Assembly: GCF_000733925.1 (NCBI RefSeq)
Contig: NZ_JPOO01000001.1
Location: 620,001 to 684,000, forward strand
Direction of reading: 5' to 3'
Length of the DNA: 64,000 bases
Origin: Arenibacter algicola
GTDB taxonomy: Bacteria > Bacteroidota > Bacteroidia > Flavobacteriales > Flavobacteriaceae
Below are positions 8,154-17,265 of this stretch, piece by piece. Every line of letters begins with the position of its first letter. The first letter of the stretch is position 1. The notes beneath the pieces are model-generated. The model was not told the origin of the DNA. It saw only the letters and a program-made list of their open reading frames with translations, and searched no databases. The translations under genes and the position numbers were made by a program.

Positions 8154-9218
8154 ATGAAAGATTTAGATCCAAAAATAAAAGAACTATTAGACAAAGGCAC
8201 AGTGATTCCGGCCCATCCGTTGGCCCTTACCGCAGATCGTAAGTTGGATGAAGCCAGGCAACGTCTGTTGACCCGATATTACATAGCATCTGGTGCCGGA
8301 GGCATTGCTATTGGCGTACATACCACCCAATTTCAAATACGCGATCCTGAAATCGGATTGTACCGAACAGTGCTTGAATTGGCAATCGAGGAAATAGACA
8401 AGGCGAATCTAACTCGACCCTTCATAAAAGTCGCAGGGGTTAGCGGCAATACGGAACAAGCCGTCAAGGAAGCCAAAATATGTTCGGAACTGGAGTATGA
8501 CATCGTGCTGGTCAGTACAAACGGATTGGGCGATTGGCCCGAAGCCGCTCTATTGGAGCGTACCCGGAAGATTGCCGAGGTTATTCCCGTATTCGGCTTT
8601 TACCTGCAACCAGCAGTAGGAGGGAAGGTATTGAGTTTTGATTTTTGGAAGGCCTTTGCTGAAATAAAGAATGTTCACGCCATAAAAATGGCCCCTTTCA
8701 ACCGTTATCAGACCTTGGAAGTGGTTAGGGCGGTCTGTGAATCGTCCAGATGCGATGACATCGCGCTATATACGGGCAACGATGATAATATTGTCAATGA
8801 CCTATTGAGCACATATAAGTTCAGTGTCAATAACAAACTAGTAACCAAGGACATAGTCGGGGGATTACTGGGCCATTGGGCGGTTTGGACGAAAAAGGCC
8901 GTGGAACTGCTGGACAAGATAAAAAAGGCAAAAAAGAGCGGAAGTACCCTGCCTAAGGAACTTTTGACCTTGAACGTTGCTGTAACCGATTCGAATGCTG
9001 CTTTCTTTGATGCTGCCAACAATTTTCATGGATGTATAGCTGGCATTCACGAGGTATTATACCGACAAGGAATTTTAAAGGGAATATGGTGCCTGGATGA
9101 AAATGAAGGACTTTCCAAAGGACAAAAAGAGGAAATCGACCGTGTTTACCGAGATTACCCCGAACTGAACGATGATGATTTTATAAGGAGTAATATTGAG
9201 AAATGGATGGTGGATTAG
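8154..9218 (+). CDS. Dihydrodipicolinate synthase-family aldolase/lyase
   Basis: Class I TIM-barrel lyase of the DHDPS/N-acetylneuraminate lyase family. I chose the ATG at 8154 (protein begins MKDLDPKIKELL); a TTG at 8130 would add eight basic residues unlike the family. The Schiff-base lysine is in HAIKMAPFN (about K178) and the conserved tyrosine in GFYLQP (about Y150). 354 residues is longer than bacterial DapA (about 290), and the context is catabolic, so lysine biosynthesis is unlikely. A 2-keto-3-deoxy sugar-acid aldolase or dehydratase, releasing pyruvate or an alpha-keto acid, is a good inference. Operon member between the epimerase-like protein and the Gfo/Idh/MocA oxidoreductase. 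Confidence 0.85.
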   Translation: MKDLDPKIKELLDKGTVIPAHPLALTADRKLDEARQRLLTRYYIASGAGGIAIGVHTTQFQIRDPEIGLYRTVLELAIEEIDKANLTRPFIKVAGVSGNTEQAVKEAKICSELEYDIVLVSTNGLGDWPEAALLERTRKIAEVIPVFGFYLQPAVGGKVLSFDFWKAFAEIKNVHAIKMAPFNRYQTLEVVRAVCESSRCDDIALYTGNDDNIVNDLLSTYKFSVNNKLVTKDIVGGLLGHWAVWTKKAVELLDKIKKAKKSGSTLPKELLTLNVAVTDSNAAFFDAANNFHGCIAGIHEVLYRQGILKGIWCLDENEGLSKGQKEEIDRVYRDYPELNDDDFIRSNIEKWMVD

Positions 9219-9278
9219 TTGTTCCAACTTTAATTTTTCAATTATAATAATGCTAGGAATAAAATAAAAATAACGATT

Positions 9279-10586
9279 ATGAAAAAACAAAATAAAACGA
9301 GCAGAAGAACCTTTGTAAAGACCTCGGCCAAGACCCTAGCAGCCGGCATGGTCTTCAGTCACTTACCGATATTTTCAAGTGCCAATGTACTGGGGCAGGA
9401 GAAAATTAAATTAGGATTGGTAGGTTGTGGCGGTCGTGGAACCGGAGCTATTTTTCAAGCCTTGACCGCATCAAAATCCGTACAGTTGGTTGCTATGGGC
9501 GATGTTTTCAAACACGAACTAGACAATAGCCTTCAACAGGTAGCCACCAAATTTTCGGATCAGGTGGCTGTGCCGAAAGAACGCCAATTTTTAGGGTTGG
9601 ATGCTTTTGAGAAGGTAATTGCAGAGTGCGATGCGGTTATCTTGGCCACCCCTCCAGGATTTCGCCCCCAACATTTTCAACATGCCATCGACGCCGGAAA
9701 GCATGTGTTTTTGGAAAAGCCTTTGGCCGTAGATGGCCCTGGCTATCGCAAAATCATTGAAACCGGAGAAAAAGCGACCGAGAAAAAGCTCAACGTTGTT
9801 GTAGGCCTGCAGTTCCGGTACGAAATCGCCATGAACGAAATGGTAACAAAAATACATTCGGGGGAAATCGGCGACGTATTGTCTGCCGATGTGTATTATA
9901 ATGTGGGCAAGGCCACTGTACACCCACGAAAAGAAGGCCAGACAGAACTGGAATACCAGATCAGCAACTGGCATTATTTCAATTGGCTTTGGGGAGGCCA
10001 ATTGGCAGGGCAGGCCATACACCAGATCGATGTCATAAACTGGATAAAACAGGCTTACCCCATAAAAGCAAGTGGAATGGGGGGTAGGGCCATGCTCGAA
10101 GGTCCGGATCATGGAGAAATATTCGATCATCATTATGTGGAGTTCGAGTATGCCGATGGCTCAAAATTGCACGTACAATGCCGACAAATGGACAACTGCG
10201 CCAACCGAATGGGGTTCAATGTTCAAGGTACCAAAACAAGGGCCGATGAGCGTTATCAGCTTCTCGACAATCAGGGGAATACGCTTTGGCGGTACCGTGA
10301 TAGGGACGACCCTTCATCTTCACAAATCGAACAGGATGTTTTTATCGGGGCAATATTGGGTTCCAAACCCTATGTGAACGACGTTGAATTCGGTGCCGAA
10401 AGCAGCATGACCACCATAATGGGTCGTATGGCAATAGAGTCCGGCCAGATCATCGAATTGGATAAGGCCAAAGCCTCCGATCTGAGTATCGTCCCTGATC
10501 CAATGTCATGGGATATGAGGATGCCCAATGCACCCTTGGAAGATGGCAATTACTCCATACCAAAACCGGGCATCAGGGTATTGTAG
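9279..10586 (+). CDS. Gfo/Idh/MocA-family oxidoreductase with Tat signal
   Basis: NAD(P)-dependent sugar oxidoreductase family. The N-terminus has a twin-arginine motif (RRTFVK, 9-14) and a hydrophobic stretch, so it is probably exported folded with its cofactor. The Rossmann motif GLVGCGGRGTGA is at 46-57 and the family's EKP motif at 146-148 (FLEKPLAVDG). 435 residues is typical for the Tat-bearing Bacteroidota group. Last gene of the operon, 60 bases after the lyase. Since the lyase has no signal, substrate oxidation in the periplasm would precede uptake, or the Tat-like segment may act only as an anchor. Substrate unknown. Confidence 0.88.
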   Translation: MKKQNKTSRRTFVKTSAKTLAAGMVFSHLPIFSSANVLGQEKIKLGLVGCGGRGTGAIFQALTASKSVQLVAMGDVFKHELDNSLQQVATKFSDQVAVPKERQFLGLDAFEKVIAECDAVILATPPGFRPQHFQHAIDAGKHVFLEKPLAVDGPGYRKIIETGEKATEKKLNVVVGLQFRYEIAMNEMVTKIHSGEIGDVLSADVYYNVGKATVHPRKEGQTELEYQISNWHYFNWLWGGQLAGQAIHQIDVINWIKQAYPIKASGMGGRAMLEGPDHGEIFDHHYVEFEYADGSKLHVQCRQMDNCANRMGFNVQGTKTRADERYQLLDNQGNTLWRYRDRDDPSSSQIEQDVFIGAILGSKPYVNDVEFGAESSMTTIMGRMAIESGQIIELDKAKASDLSIVPDPMSWDMRMPNAPLEDGNYSIPKPGIRVL

Positions 10587-10756
10587 GAGCAATAAAGAAT
10601 TACAGACCAGTTTTTCAAAAACCGTGTTTAGGGACTAATTAAAAATACGTAAGGCCAAAGTGGCATATGGCTTAACCCCAAGAGTAGGATCATTAGGGGT
10701 CTAGTTTTATTTCGGATTCATTTTTTTGAATTGCCAGGGTAAGGAACTCATTAAAA

Positions 10757-12808
10757 TTAATTATCAAGCCATTGGGATACTTTTTGAATGGATTTGTAGG
10801 CACCAGGCCTATCCAAATTATTGTAAAGCTCTTTGGCCCAATCGTAAGTTGTGGGCTGACTACCAATTATAACGAGTTGATTGGGAAATTGCAAACCAGC
10901 CACTTGCGGTAGATCGGTCACCCTCAAACAATTGAGCATTTCTATGGCTTCGCCCTTGCCGGTTGGGTCGCTAGGCACGTTCTGGGTTGCTGGGGGATCT
11001 TTAATCAGAAGAGATTTTACATTACCGTCCAATAGGGCCGTATATGAGGCAATGGCTGCCATTTCTCCCAGGGCAAGAATACTAATGTTGTCGGTATCTA
11101 CGCCCGGGATGCCGCGCATGGCTTGCAAACAACGTAACACGTCATAAACACGCATGGAGGCGATGGTTCTTCCTGTCCAAGCTGAAGCTCGGCGAATATG
11201 CCACTGTTCTGACTGAGACCAACCCGTTTCACCGATCCCCCGTGCCTCAAAATAGGCAATGATTACTTTCCCCCTAAGACCACCAACCAAAGCGGCCGAT
11301 TCATAACGTTCTTCATTAGGGTTCTTTAAGACTAAAAGAAGGGGTTGGTTATTATCAGTCGGTTGCCCCGATTGTAGGGAGAGCTTCAACCGCCATCCTT
11401 CCTCGGAAATAAAACTGTAGTCTTTTCTTTCGTTGCCCGATGAGCTCGATGATGTAAAATCCAATCGCATGTCCAAGGATGCTGGTTTTTCAGGAAAGGC
11501 ACTAAACGTTTTTTCCTTCAAAAAAGCCTTTACCTCGTTTTTATAGGAATCCAGCTGTTCTACCGTATTAATTTCTGGTGGTGAGGCCAGCTCCACGAAC
11601 GAATCCTGAATGGTTTTTGTTCTATCGTCTTTTGGTACTCCATTTACATAAGCTTTCAATGCTTCTTCTGAGAGTTCCAACGAAGTGTCGATTTCTCTCA
11701 ATTTATCCCGTGAGATATTTTTACCCTTTAATTCCTTTAAAAAGAACGCTAGAATTTCAGGGCGCAATTCTTCCTTCGATCCATAACTATGTCCTCCGGA
11801 AGCATCTTTCATAATTAAATTTTCTGGCTTTCCGTAAAACGAGTAAATGGGTTTTGTTTTGTGGAACAATGTATGGACGGCCTCGATGGAATAGTACAGG
11901 TCACGATTTGGTTGCGCAATCATAAATGGTCGTGGCGCTATCAATGCGCCGATGTCGGAAAAGTCGATGCCATAGGTGTTGATCGGCATCATACAGTCGC
12001 AATGGTCGTCGATAGTTTTTTGAACAATTTGGCCTTCCAACGAACTTGCGCCGGCTACGGCCGCCGCTGCCTTGATTCTTGAATCGGCAGCTGGCAGATA
12101 CCAGCTTTGGGAACCTCCTCCCGAAATACCGGTTACACCAAGATTATTTTTATCTACTTCTGGCATTTGGGACAATAGATCCAAGCCCCTAATGCCGTTC
12201 CATACTTCCACGCCCGCAGGATTGTAGCCGCGGCTGTACCAATGGAACCATCCGTTCGATTCCTGGCCTAAGTGTTCGCCTTCTACCTCTCCTCGTTGAA
12301 TGGTTTCGATAATTAGGCATACAAAACCGTTTTCGGCGAAATTCTTGGCATGTGCCTGATAGTTGTATTTTTGGGAATGAGCATGGCCACTAACATACAA
12401 TATGGCGGGCAGCGGTTTTTTGATTCCATTCGGAATGTAGAGGTTTGCGGGCACATATAGACCGGGCAAAGATTCGTAGTACAACTTTTCGATCCGGTAT
12501 CCCTTTTTTTGAATACTTCCTGTTTTGGTCACATTTAGAGGAGGCCTCTTTCCTTCAAAAGGCTTTCCTTGCAGCCCCAACATCTCCAAAAATTGTTGAT
12601 GCCGTTCCTCCCGAACGGCTTCCCAGTCCTCCAAATTTTTAATATCATTTAAGGAATTATGGGTAATGTCGCTGGCCACCTTGCACAGATATTGCCGGAT
12701 GTTATTTGGTTGGTCAAATTTAGCCTCCACTTTTTGCTCAAAAGATTGAGGGAATGTCAACATGGAGCAAAATACAGAAAGTAGGATTACGATGGATTGC
12801 CTATTCAT
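10757..12808 (-). CDS. Secreted two-domain alpha/beta-hydrolase (acetyl xylan esterase-like)
   Basis: It begins with a signal peptide (MNRQSIVILLSVFCSMLTFP). The first hydrolase domain (about 90-370) has the nucleophile elbow GISGGG (227-232, Ser229), a histidine in SGGHSYG (His340) and an Asp candidate at 303 (NRDLYY). The second half (about 400-683) looks like another alpha/beta-hydrolase fold (LALGEMAAIASYTAL) without a clear nucleophile elbow. 683 residues. The family includes acetyl xylan esterases and related carbohydrate esterases. It converges on the catabolic operon, 170 bases away, and probably releases that pathway's substrate from a polysaccharide or ester outside the cytoplasm. 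The exact ester is unknown. Confidence 0.8.
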   Translation of the reverse strand: MNRQSIVILLSVFCSMLTFPQSFEQKVEAKFDQPNNIRQYLCKVASDITHNSLNDIKNLEDWEAVREERHQQFLEMLGLQGKPFEGKRPPLNVTKTGSIQKKGYRIEKLYYESLPGLYVPANLYIPNGIKKPLPAILYVSGHAHSQKYNYQAHAKNFAENGFVCLIIETIQRGEVEGEHLGQESNGWFHWYSRGYNPAGVEVWNGIRGLDLLSQMPEVDKNNLGVTGISGGGSQSWYLPAADSRIKAAAAVAGASSLEGQIVQKTIDDHCDCMMPINTYGIDFSDIGALIAPRPFMIAQPNRDLYYSIEAVHTLFHKTKPIYSFYGKPENLIMKDASGGHSYGSKEELRPEILAFFLKELKGKNISRDKLREIDTSLELSEEALKAYVNGVPKDDRTKTIQDSFVELASPPEINTVEQLDSYKNEVKAFLKEKTFSAFPEKPASLDMRLDFTSSSSSGNERKDYSFISEEGWRLKLSLQSGQPTDNNQPLLLVLKNPNEERYESAALVGGLRGKVIIAYFEARGIGETGWSQSEQWHIRRASAWTGRTIASMRVYDVLRCLQAMRGIPGVDTDNISILALGEMAAIASYTALLDGNVKSLLIKDPPATQNVPSDPTGKGEAIEMLNCLRVTDLPQVAGLQFPNQLVIIGSQPTTYDWAKELYNNLDRPGAYKSIQKVSQWLDN

Positions 12809-12984
12809 GGAAATGTGTTTTTACTATTTTAATTTGCATCAGCTCTAGATTCACGGTTTTTGCGATTCATATAGTTACTTTGTTTACATTAATTGAAAAT
12901 ATAATATCAAACATGTTTGGATCAGGTGTCTAAAAGGTAGTGAATCATAAACAAAAAATAGGTAAATCCTTGGATATGGCAATT

Positions 12985-13605
12985 TTAAAGTAATTCGTTT
13001 AATTTAGCGCCAGTCAGATTTTGGACATTGGCCGTTATTTTTTCAATGGGCCAATCCCACCATTGCAGTTTTAATAATTTGGAAATATCCGCTTCGGAAA
13101 AGCGCTTTCGGATCAACTGGGCTGGATTTCCGCCTACCACACTATAAGGTTCAACGTCTTTGGTTACCGTTGAATTACTGGCAATTATAGCGCCATCGCC
13201 AATGGTTAATCCCGGCATTATCGTTGTATTATAGCCGATCCAAACATCATTGCCTATTACCGTATTGCCTTTGTTAGGATAGCTTTTTCCGTCCATGGCG
13301 CGGCTCCAATCCTTGCCAAAAATGGCGAAGGGATAGGAGGAAATGGAGCTGCTTAAATGATTGGCCCCGTTCATAATAAAGGTCACATTGGAGGCAATCA
13401 TACAGAATTTTCCAATAATGAGCTTGTCTCCCACAAAGTCGAAATGATATTTCACATTTTTCTCAAAATTGGCCACATCCTCAAAATCATCGTAATAGGT
13501 GTAATCGCCAACAAGGATATTGGGGTTCTTTATAATATTTTTTAAAAAGCAGAGTCGATCGTAATTCTCTAAAGGAAAGGGATTGTTTTTATCAGGTGAG
13601 TTCAT
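12985..13605 (-). CDS. CatB-related (xenobiotic) O-acetyltransferase, left-handed beta-helix
   Basis: Trimeric hexapeptide-repeat acetyltransferase of the Vat/CatB family, which uses acetyl-CoA to acetylate hydroxyl groups, classically streptogramin A or chloramphenicol. The family pattern is clear: N-terminal YYDDFEDVANFEKNV, the catalytic histidine in MNGANH (His83), hexapeptide repeats (IGNDVWIGYNTTIMPGLTIG) and the C-terminal VVGGNPAQLIRKRF. 206 residues is standard. Chromosomal members are common in environmental bacteria and often have an unknown natural substrate, so resistance cannot be assumed. It stands alone between the esterase and the fusion regulator. Confidence 0.9.
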   Translation of the reverse strand: MNSPDKNNPFPLENYDRLCFLKNIIKNPNILVGDYTYYDDFEDVANFEKNVKYHFDFVGDKLIIGKFCMIASNVTFIMNGANHLSSSISSYPFAIFGKDWSRAMDGKSYPNKGNTVIGNDVWIGYNTTIMPGLTIGDGAIIASNSTVTKDVEPYSVVGGNPAQLIRKRFSEADISKLLKLQWWDWPIEKITANVQNLTGAKLNELL

Positions 13606-13754
13606 ATGACTATATTTTTGGTGAATAATAGAAAGATATGGCTAAAGCAGAGATAATTGTAGCGCCATACAGAAAAGTAAATTCTTGGAAAACCATCGTA
13701 AAGTTAATGTCTTTTTTAGAACTGCCTCTGAAAATGCTTTATTGCAAATTATCG

Positions 13755-13762
13755 TACTTTTG
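13755..13762 (+). promoter_or_regulatory. Candidate -7 box for the fusion regulator
   Basis: TACTTTTG matches the Bacteroidota TAnnTTTG consensus, 45 bases before the ATG at 13808. I see no convincing TTTG 19 bases upstream, so the call rests on the -7 element and its position alone. Confidence 0.35.
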
Positions 13763-13807
13763 GAATGAGTTGCTTTTTTGTGCAATGAAATCTAAGACCA
13801 ATAATTA

Positions 13808-16141
13808 ATGCCAAGCAATAAAAACCGCCGTATTGCAGTCATAATGTTTACCGATATTGTTGGCTACACCGCTCTGATGCAGCGGGATGAAAATGCCGCA
13901 GCGGAAATGCGGGCCCGTCATAGGCAGGAATTTGAAAAACATCATAAACTTCATAATGGGGAAATCCTACAATATTATGGCGATGGAACCCTGAGCGTTT
14001 TTAGCAGTGGGTTGGAGGCAGTGGAATGTGCTATAGCTATACAAAAGGCCTTGCAACAGGAAAGTGCCGTGCCTCTGCGCATTGGGCTACATCTAGGCGA
14101 TATTGTTTTTGATGGAACGGAAGTTTATGGAGACGGGGTAAATTTGGCTTCCCGTATAGAGAGTTTGGGGGTTGCAGGTTCAATACTCCTATCGGGCAAA
14201 CTAAATGATGAGCTTAAAAATCATCCGCATATTCCCACCCTGTCCTTAGGCCGTTTTAGTTTAAAGAATATTGCTAAACCGATTGAAATATTTGCAATTA
14301 ATATGGAAGGTGTACAGGTGCCCAGCCGTTCGGACCTGGTCGAGGTTCCTAAAACTGAGCCCAAATCTATTGCTGTTCTCCCTTTTGTAAATATGAGTTC
14401 CAATACGGACAACGAGTATTTTAGTGATGGCATGACGGAGGAAATCATAAACGCCCTTGCTAAAATAAAGGGCTTAAAAGTAACTTCAAGAACCTCCTCC
14501 TTTCACTTTAAAAATATTAATCTACCTATAGCACAGATTGGCAAGGAACTTAATGTATCTACCATTTTGGAAGGCAGTGTGCGCTTGTCCAACAATAAAA
14601 TGCGCATAACGGCACAGCTGATAGATGTTAAGGACGATTTTCATTTTTGGTCGGAGACCTTTGATAGGTCCTTGGAAGATGTTTTTGCCGTTCAAGATGA
14701 AATTAGCCTGTTCATTGCCGAAAGGTTGCGGGAACATATTGGACATTTTGAAATTGAAGGCCAATTGGTCCAAGATCCCGAAGTGCCAATTGATATATAC
14801 CATCGCTATTTAAAAAGCAGGTATCATATTTTAAAGATGGGCAAATCCGACATTGAAACAGGGATGTCAATTTTAGAAACAATTATAGAGGATTACCCTC
14901 ATTTTGCATTGGCCCATCTGGGGATGCATCTGGCCTACACCCTGTTGGGTACAATAGGCTTTGTGCCATTACACGAGGCCTTTGCAAAGGGACAGCCATT
15001 TCTGGAAAAGGCAATACAAATAGACGAAAATCTACCGGAATGTCAATTGCACCTGTCTTACGCCTCCTTTATTCAAAATTGGGATCTTCCTGGAGCATAT
15101 CGGCATTTAAACAAAGTGTATGAAGCGGGACCACTTGTTGACTATTACCCGAGTATGGCATCCATTTTGGTAGCCGAAGGAAGCTTTGGTGCGGCCCGAA
15201 CCTATATTGAAACCGCCCTTCAGCTCGATCCTTTTTCATCTATAAATTATCACTTAAAAGGATTTATAGATTACTGTGAAGAGAAATTTGATGCTGCCAT
15301 CACTGCTTTTGAAAAGGGAGTAGAGCTCAAAGTAGATTTTAAAACTTCTACCTTGTATTGGGGACAGTCATTGTTGCTGATGGGTAAAGGCAAGGAAGGC
15401 TTGGCCTTTTTTGAGAAATTGCCACAGAATGAAACCGAAGATATCATGAGGCTGGGAGGAACAACAATGGCCCACGCCGTTTTAGGAAATAAGGATAAGG
15501 CCGAAAAGGGAATTGCCATGTTGGAGGTAGCTATGGAAACCGATTTTATGGGGAGGGCTATAAACTTGCTTATTCTCTGCAATGCGCTCTTGGGCAAGGT
15601 GCCGGAAACCATTAGGTTAATAGAACAGGGTGTTGCCCAAAGATTACCAATGATGATTTACATTTTTGTGGAACCAATACTCAAGCCATTTTTTGGAATG
15701 CCCCGATTTCAGGAGCTTAGGAGGGAAGTTTTGGGAGAAGACAGTAAGCTTTCGACCAATAAACGGAGGTATCAAAAATCGTTATTCAATAAAAAACAGC
15801 TAAAGGAATACAGGGAAAATTTGGATCGGTTAATGTTGGAAGAGGAGCCATACATAGATCCCAACCTTACACTGCCCATTTTGGCGGAAATGATGGAAAT
15901 TCCTTCCAATCATCTTTCCCAGCTGCTCAATGAGGGTTATGGGAAAAATTTTGCAGACTTTGTAAATTCCTACCGTTTGGAAGCTTTTAAGGCCAAAGTG
16001 GCCGACAAATCCCAAGGACATCTTACTATACTTGCGCTGGCATATGATAGTGGATTTAACTCCAAGACCGTTTTCAATACCTATTTCAAAAAGACAATGG
16101 GTACAACCCCCAGCGCCTATTGGAAAAAAATTGTGTCTTAA
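13808..16141 (+). CDS. Fusion regulator: class III nucleotide cyclase, TolB-like domain, TPR repeats and AraC-type DNA-binding domain
   Basis: Four parts in one 777-residue chain. Residues 8-165 are a class III adenylate/guanylate cyclase domain with both metal-binding Asp (FTDIVGYT, D16; YYGDG, D59) and the transition-state Asn/Arg (GVNLASR, N112 and R116). The substrate-specificity Lys and Asp of adenylate cyclases align by eye with Gln55 and Glu105, so the base specificity is uncertain. Residues 185-300 are a TolB/FlgO-like domain (KSIAVLPFVNMS). Residues 325-620 hold TPR-like helices. Residues 660-777 are an AraC helix-turn-helix (ILALAYDSGFNSKTVFNTYFK; GTTPSAYWKK). There is no membrane segment. 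Cyclase-TolB-TPR and TolB-TPR-AraC arrangements are known; having all four together is unusual. The gene ends 4 bases before an operator that recurs near 17.78 kb, so it probably regulates those genes. Confidence 0.9.
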   Translation: MPSNKNRRIAVIMFTDIVGYTALMQRDENAAAEMRARHRQEFEKHHKLHNGEILQYYGDGTLSVFSSGLEAVECAIAIQKALQQESAVPLRIGLHLGDIVFDGTEVYGDGVNLASRIESLGVAGSILLSGKLNDELKNHPHIPTLSLGRFSLKNIAKPIEIFAINMEGVQVPSRSDLVEVPKTEPKSIAVLPFVNMSSNTDNEYFSDGMTEEIINALAKIKGLKVTSRTSSFHFKNINLPIAQIGKELNVSTILEGSVRLSNNKMRITAQLIDVKDDFHFWSETFDRSLEDVFAVQDEISLFIAERLREHIGHFEIEGQLVQDPEVPIDIYHRYLKSRYHILKMGKSDIETGMSILETIIEDYPHFALAHLGMHLAYTLLGTIGFVPLHEAFAKGQPFLEKAIQIDENLPECQLHLSYASFIQNWDLPGAYRHLNKVYEAGPLVDYYPSMASILVAEGSFGAARTYIETALQLDPFSSINYHLKGFIDYCEEKFDAAITAFEKGVELKVDFKTSTLYWGQSLLLMGKGKEGLAFFEKLPQNETEDIMRLGGTTMAHAVLGNKDKAEKGIAMLEVAMETDFMGRAINLLILCNALLGKVPETIRLIEQGVAQRLPMMIYIFVEPILKPFFGMPRFQELRREVLGEDSKLSTNKRRYQKSLFNKKQLKEYRENLDRLMLEEEPYIDPNLTLPILAEMMEIPSNHLSQLLNEGYGKNFADFVNSYRLEAFKAKVADKSQGHLTILALAYDSGFNSKTVFNTYFKKTMGTTPSAYWKKIVS

Positions 16142-16145
16142 AAGG

Positions 16146-16198
16146 TTCCGATTTACAAAATGGAACGACCAGTCTAGTCATTATAAACACCTTTGTCT
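16146..16198 (+). promoter_or_regulatory. Palindromic operator and promoter upstream of the LRR lipoprotein (copy 1)
   Basis: GTTCC (16146-16150) and GGAAC (16163-16167) are inverted arms around a 12-base spacer. CTAG follows 7 bases later (16175-16178) and a -7-like element CACCTTTG at 16189-16196. Copy 2 at 17780 has the same elements at exactly the same spacing; 36 of 53 ungapped positions are identical by my count. The operator centre lies about 43 bases upstream of the likely transcription start, the usual place for a class II activator. Confidence 0.6.
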
Positions 16199-16223
16199 CA
16201 AATAAACCATTTTAGATTTAATA

Positions 16224-17132
16224 ATGAATAGTACATATATCATTGGGAAGGCAATTCGCTTGGCAATTCTGATTACAATATTATTAACATCATGTTCCAG
16301 TAGCGATACGGACTCCGATGATAATCAATACCTGGACATAACGGATGCTAGTTTTGAAGCTATATTAATTAAAGAGGGTATAGATTCGGACGGAACCCTA
16401 AATCAAAGAATGTTGAGGAAAGACGCGTTGGAAGTGAGTGTTCTTGATTTAAATTTTTCAAGTGAGACTGTAATAAGTGATTTGACCGGAATTGAAGGTT
16501 TTGTGGGGCTAAAGAAGCTATCCGCAATGCAGCAAGAAATAACGGAAATCGACTTAAGTTACAATACTTTGTTGGACAGTTTAGTTCTTGCAGGCAACTA
16601 TATCTCTAATATTGATATCAGTAACAACCCCAATTTAGTTTTATTGGATGTGCAGTCTAACCAACTTAGTGCCATTAACGGACTTTCCAAAGCGGTTCAC
16701 TTAAAAGAATTAAATCTATCCTTTAACGAATTGGAAGAATTTAGCATTGAAAATGAAACTCTTGAAATATTGAAAATAAGTAACAACTTATTACATTCCT
16801 TTGATGTCAAGGGGTCTATGAATCTGAAAAATATATTACTGACTACGAATGAGCTGACTTCTGTAGATTTTAGTAAAAATATACTTTTGGAAACCCTATT
16901 GATTTCTGACAATAATATTCAGAACATTGATCTTGAACATAATACCAGTTTAACGCACCTATACATTTCAAGCAATTCACTTACAGATCTAGATGTGGGC
17001 AACAATCAGGAACTAGTTGATTTAAAGGTGGATAGAAATCCCAATTTAAGCTGTATCAAAATCCAAGGTGCTCAGAACATACCTAATGTATCAATATCGG
17101 AATATCAAGAATTAAATACTTCCTGCGAATAA
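16224..17132 (+). CDS. Leucine-rich-repeat lipoprotein
   Basis: The signal peptide ends in a lipobox (ILLTSC, cysteine at residue 24), followed by an Asp/Ser-rich linker (SSSDTDSDD) typical of exported Bacteroidota lipoproteins. From about residue 90 there are roughly nine leucine-rich repeats of 20-22 residues (for example LKELNLSFNELEEF, LETLLISDNNIQNIDL, LTHLYISSNSLTDLDV). Such proteins bind other proteins or glycans; no enzyme signature is present. It starts 82 bases after the fusion regulator, under operator copy 1, so it is probably a direct regulatory target. Ligand unknown. Confidence 0.85.
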   Translation: MNSTYIIGKAIRLAILITILLTSCSSSDTDSDDNQYLDITDASFEAILIKEGIDSDGTLNQRMLRKDALEVSVLDLNFSSETVISDLTGIEGFVGLKKLSAMQQEITEIDLSYNTLLDSLVLAGNYISNIDISNNPNLVLLDVQSNQLSAINGLSKAVHLKELNLSFNELEEFSIENETLEILKISNNLLHSFDVKGSMNLKNILLTTNELTSVDFSKNILLETLLISDNNIQNIDLEHNTSLTHLYISSNSLTDLDVGNNQELVDLKVDRNPNLSCIKIQGAQNIPNVSISEYQELNTSCE

Positions 17133-17265
17133 CCAATAGACCTTGTAGCTCAAAAAAGGCTCCTAAGTGCAATAAAAACAAACAAGAATTGGACCGTCAC
17201 TTTAAACCTTATCCAATATATAGCCAAGAAATATTATTTTTAGGATCTATCCAAGAATCATATTT

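Noticed and set aside
9591..10133. 180-codon open frame on the minus strand
   Set aside because: Antisense to the Gfo/Idh/MocA gene with no recognisable features.
12985..13605. CatB-type acetyltransferase as an acquired antibiotic-resistance gene
   Set aside because: No mobile element, integron site or unusual base composition nearby; chromosomal relatives are widespread with unknown substrates.
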